Source of the DNA: Dehalococcoidia bacterium
Lineage (GTDB): Bacteria > Chloroflexota > Dehalococcoidia > GIF9 > AB-539-J10
Length of the DNA stretch: 32,722 bases
Assembly (NCBI GenBank): GCA_014859205.1
Contig: JACUUR010000007.1
Coordinates: forward strand, 1-32,722
Reading direction: 5' to 3'
Below, one piece after another: positions 16,262-27,104 of this stretch. The notes beneath the pieces were generated by a model. The model worked only from the letters and a program-made list of their open reading frames with translations. It made no database searches and was not told the origin of the DNA. Each line of letters opens with the position of its first letter. The stretch's first letter is position 1. A program made the translations under genes and the position numbers.

Positions 16262-18253
16262 TCATGATCGTCTGAACCGCCATGGCCAGCGATTGCGCTC
16301 GGGAGGCGGACACCACGCATCGAAATCGTCGGGCGTCTCGATGATAATGGTATGGCCCTCCTGGCGGGCCTTTACTTCCGGAGGTAGATATCCCTCGAAG
16401 CGGCGGATCTCCCAGAACTGCATCTGGTCCGGAAAACGTACCAGCAGCCTTTCCTTTTCTCTTGAGATCTTTGCCTCGCGCCGTCCGTAGACGAGGTCAA
16501 TCCATCTCCTTCTGCCCAGGTCATACTGGTTCTCAACGGGCTGTTGCAGGAAGAAGTCGGGCTGTCTTCTGCCGGCGTGTTCATAGAGCGTACGCATTAC
16601 AGCACGGGCAACGAAAAGCTCGTCATCGCTGAACTCGTCCTCTGCTGCCAGGTGTTGCATGTACAGCTTCGAGAACCAACGGAATATGTGATTATCGAAT
16701 TCCAGGATGCTCTTGAGTCTCTTCTTCTCCTGTCCGGTCGAGGCGAAATGGACATCAAAGTCGATCCGCTTAACGCGCGATCTTGCCCAGTCCCGAAGCC
16801 TGGGCTCATTTGAGGACATCAGTATTTGCGGCATGTCCGAGCTTGATGTCCACCAGGTCTCCCAGTATGACTTGATCACATCGGCTGCCCATGGTTTGCC
16901 TGAGAACTCCACGTCGTCAAAGGTCAGCGGGAAGACGGTACCTATGGCGGCGGCTCCCTTTATCTTTCGGCGGGTGAACTCCTCCCTGCGCAAAGGCTCA
17001 ATGTCCTGACCTGTAAGCAATCTCAAGGCGAAGCGGAAGAAAGTTGTCTTGCCGTTCTGGGACGGCCCATACACATATAGAAACCGAGGGCCTTTGGGGT
17101 CTGCCTGGCCGTAGGCCAACCGTCTTCTGCGCATATATTCGTTGGCAAACGGCGAGAAGAAGACGTAAAGCAGCGCCTCGAACATACTGGCTTTGGCGAA
17201 CTTGGGGTCAGGGCTCTTGGCCAGGTCCACCGTATGTATGTAGCCTTCGAGGTGTTCCAGTGCTGTGTTGACTTCCGCTCTATCAGCGGGTGGTTGGGAT
17301 AGATGGGCTATGGTGCCTTGCAGTCCCAGCCGGAGTTCACATCTGTCTGGGTCGATGCGCATCAAGGGTATCCCGTAGGTGACATGTACATGGTTGATGA
17401 AGGCCGAAGCCCGCAGTGTAGCCTGATTCCCCGCCGTGGAGGGAGACAGAGGTTTCAGAAAACGTTCCAGTTCCTTTCTGGCAGCCGGTGCCTCCGGCAG
17501 CTTGACGGTCACGACACTGGCCTCAGCCGTGTCTGAGGTCAGCAGGGACTGGATCGACATCTCCCGTAGCACCTTTGCCGTCTCGAGTTCAGAGGCGGGC
17601 AGGGCTGTCCCCTTCAACCAGACCTCAATCAACTCCCGCCTGGAGTCGCCGTGATGCTCCTTAAGCAGCCTGGTCAGGTCGTCCATGAACAGAGTGCAGT
17701 TCCTGGCGTGCGAACGATAGTCCCGTAACACCTGGTCGAGGAACTCGTGATTGGCGGGAAGATCGGCATACCAGGCGTAGTTGACCTGCGTTGCCTTGCG
17801 GGCCGTGTCGGTAAGGTTGGCGGAAGTCTGTATTATGCGCGAACTCTCAGAGCTATCGAGTATGTACAGCTTGGTATGTATACTGCGACGCGGGACCAGT
17901 ATGCGCAAAGAACCGGCCTCCACACGTGCAGCCAGCAACTCCAACACTTCCAGGGGCTTGTCCTGAAGTTCCTGCCGCAGGGCGGGCTCCGTCATATCTT
18001 CGCCCACGACAATCTCGATCTCCTGGTAGCCGCGCTTCTCGAAGAATTCCCGCAGCAGGTCGGACGACACCACATAGGAGACGGCGCGCATTCTCGTGAA
18101 GCCGTCAAAGAGTGACTCGAAATCGTGCCGGCGGGCGATAACGCGCGTTTCGACATCGCCTATGCCTCGAAAGAGGCTGCCCTGCAAAGCTGTGCTCTTC
18201 ACTTGGCCTGTCAGTGCCCCGGGTTCCTCCCTATTGTACAACATCTCAATCAT
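16262..18253 (-). CDS. PLD-family nuclease fused to an SF3-type helicase/ATPase
   Basis: Not a recognised named gene. With the ATG at 18253 it has 663 residues. The N-terminal 190 or so look like a phospholipase-D nuclease: one H126-x-K128-x4-D133 motif in IHTKLYILD, then TSANLT, as in single-HKD nucleases that act as dimers. A charged middle region follows, then a P-loop ATPase with Walker A GPSQNGKTT (396-404), Walker B PLTFDD (442-447) and ILMSSNEP followed by an Arg-rich ARSRVKR, an arrangement typical of SF3 helicases and phage D5-type ATPases. The frame is open up to a GTG at 18385, but that start has no ribosome site and would place the katG terminator inside the gene. No integrase or phage gene is adjacent. 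A defence or plasmid-control role is inference. Confidence 0.75.
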   Translation of the reverse strand: MIEMLYNREEPGALTGQVKSTALQGSLFRGIGDVETRVIARRHDFESLFDGFTRMRAVSYVVSSDLLREFFEKRGYQEIEIVVGEDMTEPALRQELQDKPLEVLELLAARVEAGSLRILVPRRSIHTKLYILDSSESSRIIQTSANLTDTARKATQVNYAWYADLPANHEFLDQVLRDYRSHARNCTLFMDDLTRLLKEHHGDSRRELIEVWLKGTALPASELETAKVLREMSIQSLLTSDTAEASVVTVKLPEAPAARKELERFLKPLSPSTAGNQATLRASAFINHVHVTYGIPLMRIDPDRCELRLGLQGTIAHLSQPPADRAEVNTALEHLEGYIHTVDLAKSPDPKFAKASMFEALLYVFFSPFANEYMRRRRLAYGQADPKGPRFLYVYGPSQNGKTTFFRFALRLLTGQDIEPLRREEFTRRKIKGAAAIGTVFPLTFDDVEFSGKPWAADVIKSYWETWWTSSSDMPQILMSSNEPRLRDWARSRVKRIDFDVHFASTGQEKKRLKSILEFDNHIFRWFSKLYMQHLAAEDEFSDDELFVARAVMRTLYEHAGRRQPDFFLQQPVENQYDLGRRRWIDLVYGRREAKISREKERLLVRFPDQMQFWEIRRFEGYLPPEVKARQEGHTIIIETPDDFDAWCPPPERNRWPWRFRRS

Positions 18254-18286
18254 CCTATTCTGCGTCGGCAGGCTGTAATAGCCAGG

Positions 18287-18322
18287 AAAAGGGGGCGCTT
18301 CGATGTGATCTGAAACGCCCCC
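18287..18322 (-). terminator. Intrinsic terminator of katG
   Basis: Read on the minus strand, GGGGGCGTTTC pairs with GAAGCGCCCCC (11 bp including one G-U, 10-nt loop), followed directly by TTTT. It lies 79 nt after the katG stop and separates katG from the downstream nuclease-ATPase gene. Confidence 0.85.
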
Positions 18323-18400
18323 AGGTATTACTACTGCCCTGTCAACCGATGATGATTGTCGCTCTCTAATGCTCCTCAGAGGCACTTGTACAGGTGTGCT

Positions 18401-20629
<2,229 letters not shown>

Positions 20630-20666
20630 TCAGGCATCATGTCACCGAGGCAGTAATATGATACCA

Positions 20667-20694
20667 TTGACCGCGCCTTCTGGTGTGATATAAT
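20667..20694 (+). promoter_or_regulatory. Strong sigma70-type promoter for the small gene at 20768
   Basis: TTGACC (20667-20672), a 16-nt spacer and a perfect TATAAT (20689-20694) read on the plus strand, predicting a start near 20701. It sits in the divergent space with katG, so katG expression may be influenced by it. Confidence 0.65.
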
Positions 20695-20767
20695 AGTCAT
20701 GTAAGACTCAGATCCGGGCAATACTGGGCCGGGTGGGCCGGCAAGCGATGGTGAGGGGGCGAATATC

Positions 20768-21034
20768 ATGCCGTGCAGAATTGGAATAACCACAGACCCG
20801 GAAGGGATGAGGGATTACTGGCAGCACCAGGCCCCGGGCTTCACGAACTGGGAGATACTGAGCATGTTCAGAAGTGAAGCAGCGGCCAAGGAGTATGAGA
20901 CAGGTTACGCCCTCAGAAACCGATGTGATGCTACGCTGGGAGGGTTCGAGGGGCCTCGCACAGCACGGGAAGCCAAGACCCAGTATGACTGGTGGTACGT
21001 CTACCATTTTGACTATACGGCTGCTACGCCCTGA
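20768..21034 (+). CDS. Small hypothetical protein, possibly degenerate GIY-YIG fold
   Basis: An 88-residue protein with a good AGGGGG ribosome site 7 nt before the ATG and a strong promoter 70 nt upstream, so it is very likely expressed. It begins CRIGITTDPEGMRDYW and ends with a WWYVYHFDY aromatic stretch; a central GGFEG follows a Cys. The RIGITT start, an E in a central helix and the aromatic finish recall small stand-alone GIY-YIG-like proteins, but the defining Tyr residues are not both present. This link is tentative, and any nuclease activity is unsupported. It lies between divergent katG and convergent vapC. Confidence 0.65.
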   Translation: MPCRIGITTDPEGMRDYWQHQAPGFTNWEILSMFRSEAAAKEYETGYALRNRCDATLGGFEGPRTAREAKTQYDWWYVYHFDYTAATP

Positions 21035-21164
21035 TCGCATTCTGGGCAGACTGGATTCCGTGGACACCATACCGGTTAGCTCTGCTCCAATCAGGCACCG
21101 GGGCTCCCGACTTACGGATTCCGAAACCAGGCATCGTAGCGATGCTTGTGGGGTACTCGCCAGC

Positions 21165-21587
21165 CTATGCAGCGGCATCTTGTTGAAAGCCCCTGATCAC
21201 CTTCAGGTTGGGAAAGGGATAATGCTCAGCATTGTTGGTGAGTAGGGGGGCATTCAGCTGTAATGCCGTCGCCCCGATGATAGCATCGGCAATCCCGACA
21301 GTGACACCTTTCACGCGCAGGACTCCCAGCATCGTGCCCGCCCTGCGGGCAATGGGGATATCAACAGGGACTGAGACTAGGCCGTCCAGAAAGGCATTGG
21401 TTGCCTCACCTTCATCGGGTTTCATGCCCTGATAGATCTCAAGATGGGTAAGCGTGCTTATAGCCAGGAGGCCTTCGCTGCCCCAGTGCTCAAGGAGGTG
21501 CCGCGAATACTCACGTTCCCTAAGGAAATCAATGACAATATCAGTATCTACTATACAGGTAACGCCCTTGACACTACTGCTTTGCAT
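21165..21587 (-). CDS. vapC: PIN-domain toxin (VapC family)
   Basis: A 140-residue PIN-domain ribonuclease, the toxin of a type II toxin-antitoxin pair that cleaves RNA. The acidic metal-binding set is present: D14 in IVDTD, E50 in HLEIYQG, D101 in GIADAIIGA, and a TNN at 117-119 where many relatives have TxN or TxD. The start overlaps the antitoxin gene by 14 nt, the normal coupling for such pairs. It ends convergently with the small gene at 20768; a GCATCG/CGATGC hairpin (21131-21145) lies between them but has no T-run. Target RNA is unknown. Confidence 0.88.
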   Translation of the reverse strand: MQSSSVKGVTCIVDTDIVIDFLREREYSRHLLEHWGSEGLLAISTLTHLEIYQGMKPDEGEATNAFLDGLVSVPVDIPIARRAGTMLGVLRVKGVTVGIADAIIGATALQLNAPLLTNNAEHYPFPNLKVIRGFQQDAAA

Positions 21588-21870
21588 CAGAGTTTCCCAA
21601 TCGTTCCAGACGCCCGTTGTCTGACTTTCTGATAGAGCGAACGTAGGCAGTGGATTCCTCAGGAGTAGCCAGGTCAGGGTGATTCTTACGCTTCCAGGCG
21701 CCGAAGCCTTTCTCGAGGGCTACCGCCTGCTTCTGGTAGGCTATGTAGTGCTCCACAGCGTGAGTGAGGAAGGAGCTTATCTCCCCGCGGGGCACGATAG
21801 ACCGTATTTGGCCCGCCAGCTCCCCAGGCAGCGTTATCGACATCTTCTCTGTCTTTGCCTTACCTCCCAT
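21574..21870 (-). CDS. Ribbon-helix-helix antitoxin (VapB/CopG-like)
   Basis: A 98-residue partner of the PIN toxin. Near its start, KMSITLPGELAGQIRSIV followed by an ISSFLTHAVEHYI helix has the shape of a ribbon-helix-helix DNA-binding domain; the charged C-terminal half should wrap the toxin. The ATG at 21870 is chosen because AAAGGAGG lies 5 nt before it; a longer frame from 21900 would absorb that ribosome site. Autoregulation is likely, as the promoter carries a palindrome over its -10. The named subfamily is uncertain. Confidence 0.8.
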   Translation of the reverse strand: MGGKAKTEKMSITLPGELAGQIRSIVPRGEISSFLTHAVEHYIAYQKQAVALEKGFGAWKRKNHPDLATPEESTAYVRSIRKSDNGRLERLGNSDAKQ

Positions 21871-21904
21871 TCCTTCCTCCTTTCTGCGATGATGCTTCAT
21901 ACTA

Positions 21905-21934
21905 ATAGTACTACCAATGGTCTTACCCCGTCAA
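21905..21934 (-). promoter_or_regulatory. Toxin-antitoxin promoter with palindromic operator
   Basis: On the minus strand TTGACG (21929-21934), an 18-nt spacer and TACTAT (21905-21910). The 8-bp perfect palindrome TAGTACTA (21906-21913) overlaps the -10, the expected place for an RHH autorepressor to bind. Confidence 0.5.
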
Positions 21935-22089
21935 GAGTGGCTATACGATGATACTCCAAACTACTCCGAGGTATTGCAGCATTCAACTGCGACGGCGTCA
22001 CGTAGACGACTGCATGGGCGGTAACGGCCGTGACGCGCGTCTCTGGCGTTGTTTGACTATGGTGCCGGCATGCGGCTAGGATATGGGGT

Positions 22090-22713
22090 ATGTCCCCGGG
22101 GGCGAGGCGTCAATGGGCCGATGGCGAAGAACAGGCATGGGACAGGCTCGGGCTGGCCGCTCCTGCTGATGTCTGCTCCCGGGCGGGAGCGTCCTATGAT
22201 GACCGCTCCGGCGCGTATAGCCTCAAAGTGTTCAGCGCCGCCATAACGGTCAATCCGGGGCAGCGAGAGATCAGTGGCTCGGGTGCTCTCAGTGACATGC
22301 TCCTGGGAGGTCTTTCCTCCTATTCGCGCCTGTCCATACTGTGGTATCTGGCGCAGGCACAGGACATTCCGGACTCCGGCATCTTGAAGAATCCCCGAGA
22401 CCTGCCGGGCGGGCTCATCTTCTCACGGGGCTCGCATGCCCTGCCCCTGGAGAGACTGGCAAGCGAGTATGGCCATGACGGTGCTGCATTCGTGAGCAGG
22501 GGAGTATCGCTGGGTGGGAAGCCGTGCGACTATCATGACGCCTCCGTCAAGCTGTATCCATTTCCACGAGTCCCGGTGCTGCTGGTGCTCCGGCTGAGGA
22601 GCTATGAGTTTCATGCCGAGGCGTTACTGCTGCTGGACTCCACCTGCCGGCATCACCTGCCGATGGATGTAGTGTGGTCTACCGCCATGATGTCGGTCCT
22701 GGTCATGTTGTGA
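22090..22713 (+). CDS. DUF3786 domain-containing protein
   Basis: A 207-residue protein matching the DUF3786 pattern. After a W-x-x-L helix come an SYDDRSGAY strand, a VNPGQREI strand, a long ILWYLAQAQDIPDSG segment, LPGGLIFSRGSHAL, then a LGG...YHDASVKLYPFPRVPVLLVL stretch read in short pieces and a final FHAEALLLLDST...HLP. The family has no known function and often occurs in anaerobes, sometimes with cobalamin-related or zinc-finger proteins; no such domain is fused here. A TAGGATA site just upstream of the ATG is a moderate ribosome site, and the frame is closed by a TGA at 22054. It stands alone between the toxin-antitoxin pair and the disulfide oxidoreductase. Confidence 0.78.
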   Translation: MSPGARRQWADGEEQAWDRLGLAAPADVCSRAGASYDDRSGAYSLKVFSAAITVNPGQREISGSGALSDMLLGGLSSYSRLSILWYLAQAQDIPDSGILKNPRDLPGGLIFSRGSHALPLERLASEYGHDGAAFVSRGVSLGGKPCDYHDASVKLYPFPRVPVLLVLRLRSYEFHAEALLLLDSTCRHHLPMDVVWSTAMMSVLVML

Positions 22714-22723
22714 ATTCTCTGGT

Positions 22724-22758
22724 CCATATATGGTGGACTCCTTAAGAGTTCCACGTGG
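22724..22758. repeat. Cluster of three palindromes upstream of the disulfide oxidoreductase
   Basis: Three inverted repeats occur within 35 bp: CCATATATGG (22724-22733), a bulged GTGGACTC/GAGTTCCAC hairpin (22733-22754) and CCACGTGG (22751-22758). There is no T-run, so a terminator is unlikely on either strand. It could be an operator region or an mRNA end structure. Confidence 0.4.
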
Positions 22759-22898
22759 ATAGGCCGGTAGACAACGGCAATAGACGTTACAGGAACACGT
22801 CGGTCTGGTATCATGGTAGGGTGCGCAGAGGCAAGCACCTCCGGAAACGGGCATAGGGTGCCCCTCAATCGGAGCGTCAGGTAAATGGAGGTCAGAAC

Positions 22899-24269
22899 AT
22901 GAAGAAATATGATGTCATCGTGATCGGTTCAGGGTGTGGGATGAATGTCGTTGACGGGGCGGTGGCCCACGGGCTGAGCGTGGCGCTGGTGGATAAGGGC
23001 CCGTTGGGTGGCACGTGTCCTAACACGGGCTGTATCCCCTCCAAGATGCTCATCTCCGCGGCCGAGAGGATCGCTGAGATAGAGGAAGCGAGGGCAATGG
23101 GCGTTGAGGCGGAGGTAAGAAGCATCGACTTCGGCTTCATCATGGAGCGCATGAGGAGATTTGTTCGCGACAACCAGGCGGAGATGAGGCAGGGCCTGGC
23201 CGAGGTGGGGAGCCTGGACCTGTACGAAGGCGTGGGGCGGTTTGTGGGAGACTATACTCTTGAGGTCAACGGCGAGACGGTCAGGGGCGATAAGGTGTTC
23301 ATCGCCTGCGGCTCGCGTCCCTTCGTACCGCCGATCAAGGGTCTGGAGAGCGTGGACTATCTCACCAATGAGACGTTATTGCAGGTAACGGCAAGGCCGG
23401 AGAGTATCATCATCATCGGCGGCGGCTACATAGCGGTTGAGTACGGGCATTTCCTGGCGGCCATGGGCGTCAAGGTAACCATGCTGGAGATGGCGGATCG
23501 CCTGATTCTTTCGGAGGAGCCCGAGATAGCTGAGCTTCTGAAGAAACGGCTGAGCCAGCGCATGGACATTCATACCGGGGTGCAGGCCGAGGAGTTCAAG
23601 GAGGATGCGAGCGGAGTTGCAGTCACAGTCAAGGATGTCAAGGCAAGCAGCAAGAGTGACATCAAGGCGCAGAGGGTCTTGGTAGCGGTGGGCCGGAGGT
23701 CCAACGCGGATACACTGGCGCTTGACAAGACGGGCGTTGAGATCGATCAGAGAGGTTTCGTCAGGGTAAACGAGTACCTTGAGACCACGAAGAAGAACAT
23801 ATTTGCGGTCGGCGACAGCAACGGTCAGCAAATGTTTACCCATGTAGCCAACGTGGAGGCCTCGCTGGCTGCCGATAATGCCATCAATGGCAGCAAGACA
23901 AAGATGGACTACAGCGCTGCTCCCCACGCCGTCTACTCACATCCCCAGATTGCGTCCGTGGGCCTGACCGAGGAAGCTGCCAGGAAGGAACATAAGGTCA
24001 TGGTGGGCAAGGCCCGGTATTTCGACGTGGCCCAGGGCGAGGCGATGATGGAGAAGGACGGCTTCGCCAAGGCCGTTGTCGAGGCACACAGCCGAAAGCT
24101 GCTAGGATTTCACCTCATCGGCCCCTATGCGCCTGTCTTGATCCAGGAGGTGATCAACGCCATGGCGTCCGGCGGCGGCATTGACCAGATACAGACGGGC
24201 ATACATATTCACCCCTCGATCACCGAACTAATACCTGTGGTGCTGAGTAGCCTCGAGGATGCAGCTTGA
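22899..24269 (+). CDS. Dihydrolipoamide-dehydrogenase-family disulfide oxidoreductase
   Basis: A class-I pyridine nucleotide-disulfide oxidoreductase of 456 residues, using FAD and NAD(P)H to reduce a disulfide or related substrate. The redox pair C40/C45 is in GGTCPNTGCIPSK, the NAD fold has IIIGGGYIAVEYG, and the C-terminal His-Glu pair H438/E443 is in HIHPSITEL. The FAD loop is GSGCGMN rather than GxGxxG, a form seen in mycothione reductases and some archaeal lipoamide dehydrogenases. No lipoyl-enzyme complex genes lie nearby, so the substrate could be lipoamide, a low-molecular-weight thiol disulfide or a metal. GGAGG lies 7 nt before the ATG. Confidence 0.9.
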   Translation: MKKYDVIVIGSGCGMNVVDGAVAHGLSVALVDKGPLGGTCPNTGCIPSKMLISAAERIAEIEEARAMGVEAEVRSIDFGFIMERMRRFVRDNQAEMRQGLAEVGSLDLYEGVGRFVGDYTLEVNGETVRGDKVFIACGSRPFVPPIKGLESVDYLTNETLLQVTARPESIIIIGGGYIAVEYGHFLAAMGVKVTMLEMADRLILSEEPEIAELLKKRLSQRMDIHTGVQAEEFKEDASGVAVTVKDVKASSKSDIKAQRVLVAVGRRSNADTLALDKTGVEIDQRGFVRVNEYLETTKKNIFAVGDSNGQQMFTHVANVEASLAADNAINGSKTKMDYSAAPHAVYSHPQIASVGLTEEAARKEHKVMVGKARYFDVAQGEAMMEKDGFAKAVVEAHSRKLLGFHLIGPYAPVLIQEVINAMASGGGIDQIQTGIHIHPSITELIPVVLSSLEDAA

Positions 24270-24376
24270 CGGCTCCTTGAAGGGCATGCCGCGGCGTATG
24301 ATCAGGGAATACGAGTCTGCCCTCGCGGTTCGGCGGCTCGAGGCTGAGCCCCAACACGCGGGGAAGCGTCTCTGCC

Positions 24377-26818
24377 CTACCTCCCTTCCTTCTTCTCGTC
24401 AGCGTAGAAGCTCTTGAGGCGTCTCGCCATCTCCTCCAGGCGCTTATCGACCAGATAGTTGATGGTGTTCTCAGGATAGGTGCCATCCTCCTGTTTCTCA
24501 CCTGCGGGCACGCCGGTCAGTATCTCGACGCCCTCATCGATGGTCCCGGCCGAGTAGATACGAAACCGGCCCTGCCTTACCGCCTCGACCACTTCCTCCC
24601 GCAGCATGAGATTCCTCAAGTTCTGGCGTGGTATCAGCACCCCCTGGTCGCCGCTGAGCCCTTTGGCCTGGCAGACCTTGAAGAAGCCCTCTATTTTCTG
24701 GTTGACGCCGCCAATGGGCTGAATCTCGCCCTTCTGGTTAACCGAGCCGGTTACAGCTATGCCCTGCTTCAGGGGTCTGTCGGCCAGGCTGGATAGAACG
24801 GCGTATAGCTCGGCGGAGGAGGCGCTGTCCCCTTCCACGCCCTCGTAGGATTGCTCGAAGCAAAGGCTGGCCGAGAGCGACAGGGGTTTGTCCTGGGCAT
24901 ACTTCCAACCCAGGTAGCCGCTGAGTATCATGACGCCTTTGTTGTGTATCGGGCCGCTAAGCTGGGATTCCCGCTCGATGTTGATGACGCCGCTGCGTCC
25001 CAGGAAGGTCTTGGCGGTGATTCTGGACGGCTTGCCAAAGCTAATGTCGCCCAGGGCGTAGACGGTCAGGCCGTTGACCTGGCCCACCACGTCCCCTTCG
25101 GCGTCTATCATGATGGTGCCGCGGTCTATCATATCTCGGATCCGTTCTTCGATGAGGTTGTGCCTGAACAACTTCTCCTCGATGGCCTTCTGCACGTGAC
25201 TCGCCGAGATGAACCTGGCATTGTCCCGTGATGCCCAGTAGTTAGCTTCCTCGATCCAGTCCTTGATCTGGGCAAACCTTGAGGACAGCCGCTCCTGGTC
25301 CGCGACTATCCGGGCGGAGTACTCCACGACCTTGGCGACGCCGCTGGGGTCAAAATGCCTGGCCTGGCATTCCTCACAGCACCCGGAGAGAAAGGCGGCA
25401 TAAGCCAGCATGTTCTCCTCGGTTTTTTCGATCTGAGAGTCGAAATCAGCCTTGACCTTGAATATCTCCCAGAAGTCTTCATCGTATATCGAGAGCATCT
25501 GGTAGAGCAGAGCGTCGCCGGTAAGCACCACCTTTATCTTCACAGGCATCGGTTCTGGTCTGAGCCCCTGAGGCGCGATCAGCCCGAATTGCTCAAAAGG
25601 GTCCTCTATTCTCACCTCTCCATTCTTGATGGCACGCTTGAGTGCCGGCCAGACGCCGGGATTCATGAGCACGTCCTTCATACTGAGTAGCACATAGCCA
25701 CCGTTGGCCTTGCTGAGCGCCCCCGCTTTGAGCATGGTGTGATCGCTCAGGTAACCGCCGAGCAGAAAGCGTCTCTCAATCTTGCCGAACATGTTGCCGA
25801 AGTTGGGGTTGCTCTCCAGGACCACCGGAGGCCCCTTGGTCGCGCTGTTGTCCACGAAGACGTTCACCTGGAAGGGCAGGAAGGGGTCTCGTCCACTCAT
25901 TGCCTGGCTGACCGGGACTCCCAGCAGGGGGTGTGCCGGTTCTTCGGTGCTCTTGAATATCTCCAGGTTATCCAGGACGTACGCTTTGAGATCGGTGAGA
26001 TACTGAGTCACCTTGGGCCAGTCGGAGTGGTGCTCGAACAAGTGCTTGAACAGACCGGAGACGGTGTACTCGCCGATGTCTTTGTCCACCTTCTGCATTC
26101 GCTCCAGGGCTTTAGTCTGAAGCTCGCCGGCGGTTTCGAAGCTGGCCTGCAGTTTCTTCCTTAACTCAGCCTGTCTGGCTTCAATCTGCTTCCTGACATC
26201 TTCCTCCAGGGCAAGGTATTCCTGTTCCTGCATGGGGCGGTCCTCTTTCATGGGAATCAGCGCCGGGCCCGAGGGAGTCATCTGCAGTACAAAGCCCTGA
26301 CTGCGGGCCTCGCCGGATATCTTCTGAAATATCTTCTGCTGCTGGGCCTGCACCTCTTCAACGGTCTTCTGCTTCTGATGCTTGTACTCGTCGCTGGAGA
26401 AGGCCTGCCCGAGTCCGTGACGGATCTTGTTAAGCAGGTCCGTGATCTCGTCGCGGAAGGCTTTGGCCTGGCCCTGGGGCAGGCTGGCTATCTGAGGACT
26501 GTCGGGCTCCCTGAAGTTGTAGAGGTAACACCAGTCATTGAGATCGAACGTCTGGCCCCGGGTCTCGCGCTCCTTGATGACTCTCTCAATGTAGGCCTTC
26601 ACCATGCTCGTCTTTCCGGTCCCGGTGAGCCCGGCGACGTAGATGTTGTAGCCTCTGTCGGCCATGTTCATGCCGAACTCAACGGCTCGCGTTGCCCGGT
26701 CCTGGCCGATGAACTCCCTGAGCGGGGCCAGGTCGCCCGTACATTCGAAGTCGAACAGCTTGGGATCGCATTCCCAGCGGAGCTTCTCAACCGGCACCTC
26801 GTGTTTCTTCAGGTCCAT
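24377..26818 (-). CDS. Lon-family ATP-dependent protease (AAA, LonB/YcbZ-like)
   Basis: An 813-residue protease with an N-terminal ATPase and C-terminal Lon proteolytic domain, expected to degrade damaged or regulatory proteins. Walker A is GLTGTGKTS (about 63-71). A long Gln/Glu/Lys-rich helical insertion (roughly 145-240) looks like a coiled coil. The catalytic Ser665 (EGDSASS) and Lys708 (GGVNQKIEG) are 43 residues apart, as in E. coli Lon. It lacks the LonA substrate-binding N-domain and fits the AAA_32/LonB-like group. AAGGAGG lies 5 nt before the ATG. Its upstream 286-nt region is divergent with the PurL-like gene. No transmembrane segment is evident, unlike archaeal LonB. Confidence 0.93.
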   Translation of the reverse strand: MDLKKHEVPVEKLRWECDPKLFDFECTGDLAPLREFIGQDRATRAVEFGMNMADRGYNIYVAGLTGTGKTSMVKAYIERVIKERETRGQTFDLNDWCYLYNFREPDSPQIASLPQGQAKAFRDEITDLLNKIRHGLGQAFSSDEYKHQKQKTVEEVQAQQQKIFQKISGEARSQGFVLQMTPSGPALIPMKEDRPMQEQEYLALEEDVRKQIEARQAELRKKLQASFETAGELQTKALERMQKVDKDIGEYTVSGLFKHLFEHHSDWPKVTQYLTDLKAYVLDNLEIFKSTEEPAHPLLGVPVSQAMSGRDPFLPFQVNVFVDNSATKGPPVVLESNPNFGNMFGKIERRFLLGGYLSDHTMLKAGALSKANGGYVLLSMKDVLMNPGVWPALKRAIKNGEVRIEDPFEQFGLIAPQGLRPEPMPVKIKVVLTGDALLYQMLSIYDEDFWEIFKVKADFDSQIEKTEENMLAYAAFLSGCCEECQARHFDPSGVAKVVEYSARIVADQERLSSRFAQIKDWIEEANYWASRDNARFISASHVQKAIEEKLFRHNLIEERIRDMIDRGTIMIDAEGDVVGQVNGLTVYALGDISFGKPSRITAKTFLGRSGVINIERESQLSGPIHNKGVMILSGYLGWKYAQDKPLSLSASLCFEQSYEGVEGDSASSAELYAVLSSLADRPLKQGIAVTGSVNQKGEIQPIGGVNQKIEGFFKVCQAKGLSGDQGVLIPRQNLRNLMLREEVVEAVRQGRFRIYSAGTIDEGVEILTGVPAGEKQEDGTYPENTINYLVDKRLEEMARRLKSFYADEKKEGR

Positions 26819-26980
26819 AGCTTCCTCCTTGTGACCGTTTTGGGCAAGCAGAGTGTATCAGAATTTCCAGCAGGTCACTATCACCGCCGACTTACGGGAG
26901 GATTGCCTGCATAGGCGTTCCTGCTCGGATAAGCGGCGTTGCCGGACAGACCGTATCTTTCAAACTTCTGGCTCATCAAG

Positions 26981-26986
26981 TACAAT
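26981..26986 (+). promoter_or_regulatory. Possible -10 element before the PurL-like gene
   Basis: TACAAT on the plus strand, with only a weak -35 (TTTCAA) 17 nt upstream. The rest of the 286-nt divergent region (26819-27104) holds no gene that I can support; on the minus strand TGATACACT near 26855 is a possible extended -10 for the Lon-like gene. Confidence 0.3.
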
Positions 26987-27104
26987 ATGAGCAGTCGGCC
27001 AGATCGACGGTTCCTCTGCCCGACAGGCTGGACCCAGTGCGGGTTCCTGAACTCGACACCGGTAAGGGAGCCGTCAGCGAACGAGAAGGTAACGGAGGCG
27101 ATAG

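Noticed and set aside
18254-18385. Upstream extension of the nuclease-ATPase frame to a GTG at 18385
   Set aside because: There is no ribosome site, and the extension would translate through the strong katG terminator at 18287-18322.
20641-20700. PerR/Fur-like operator near katG
   Set aside because: The TGATATAATAGTCA stretch only half matches the PerR box and is explained by the plus-strand -10.
21131-21145. Perfect GCATCG-TAG-CGATGC hairpin as a terminator between convergent genes
   Set aside because: The stem is short and has no T-run on either strand; it may be chance.
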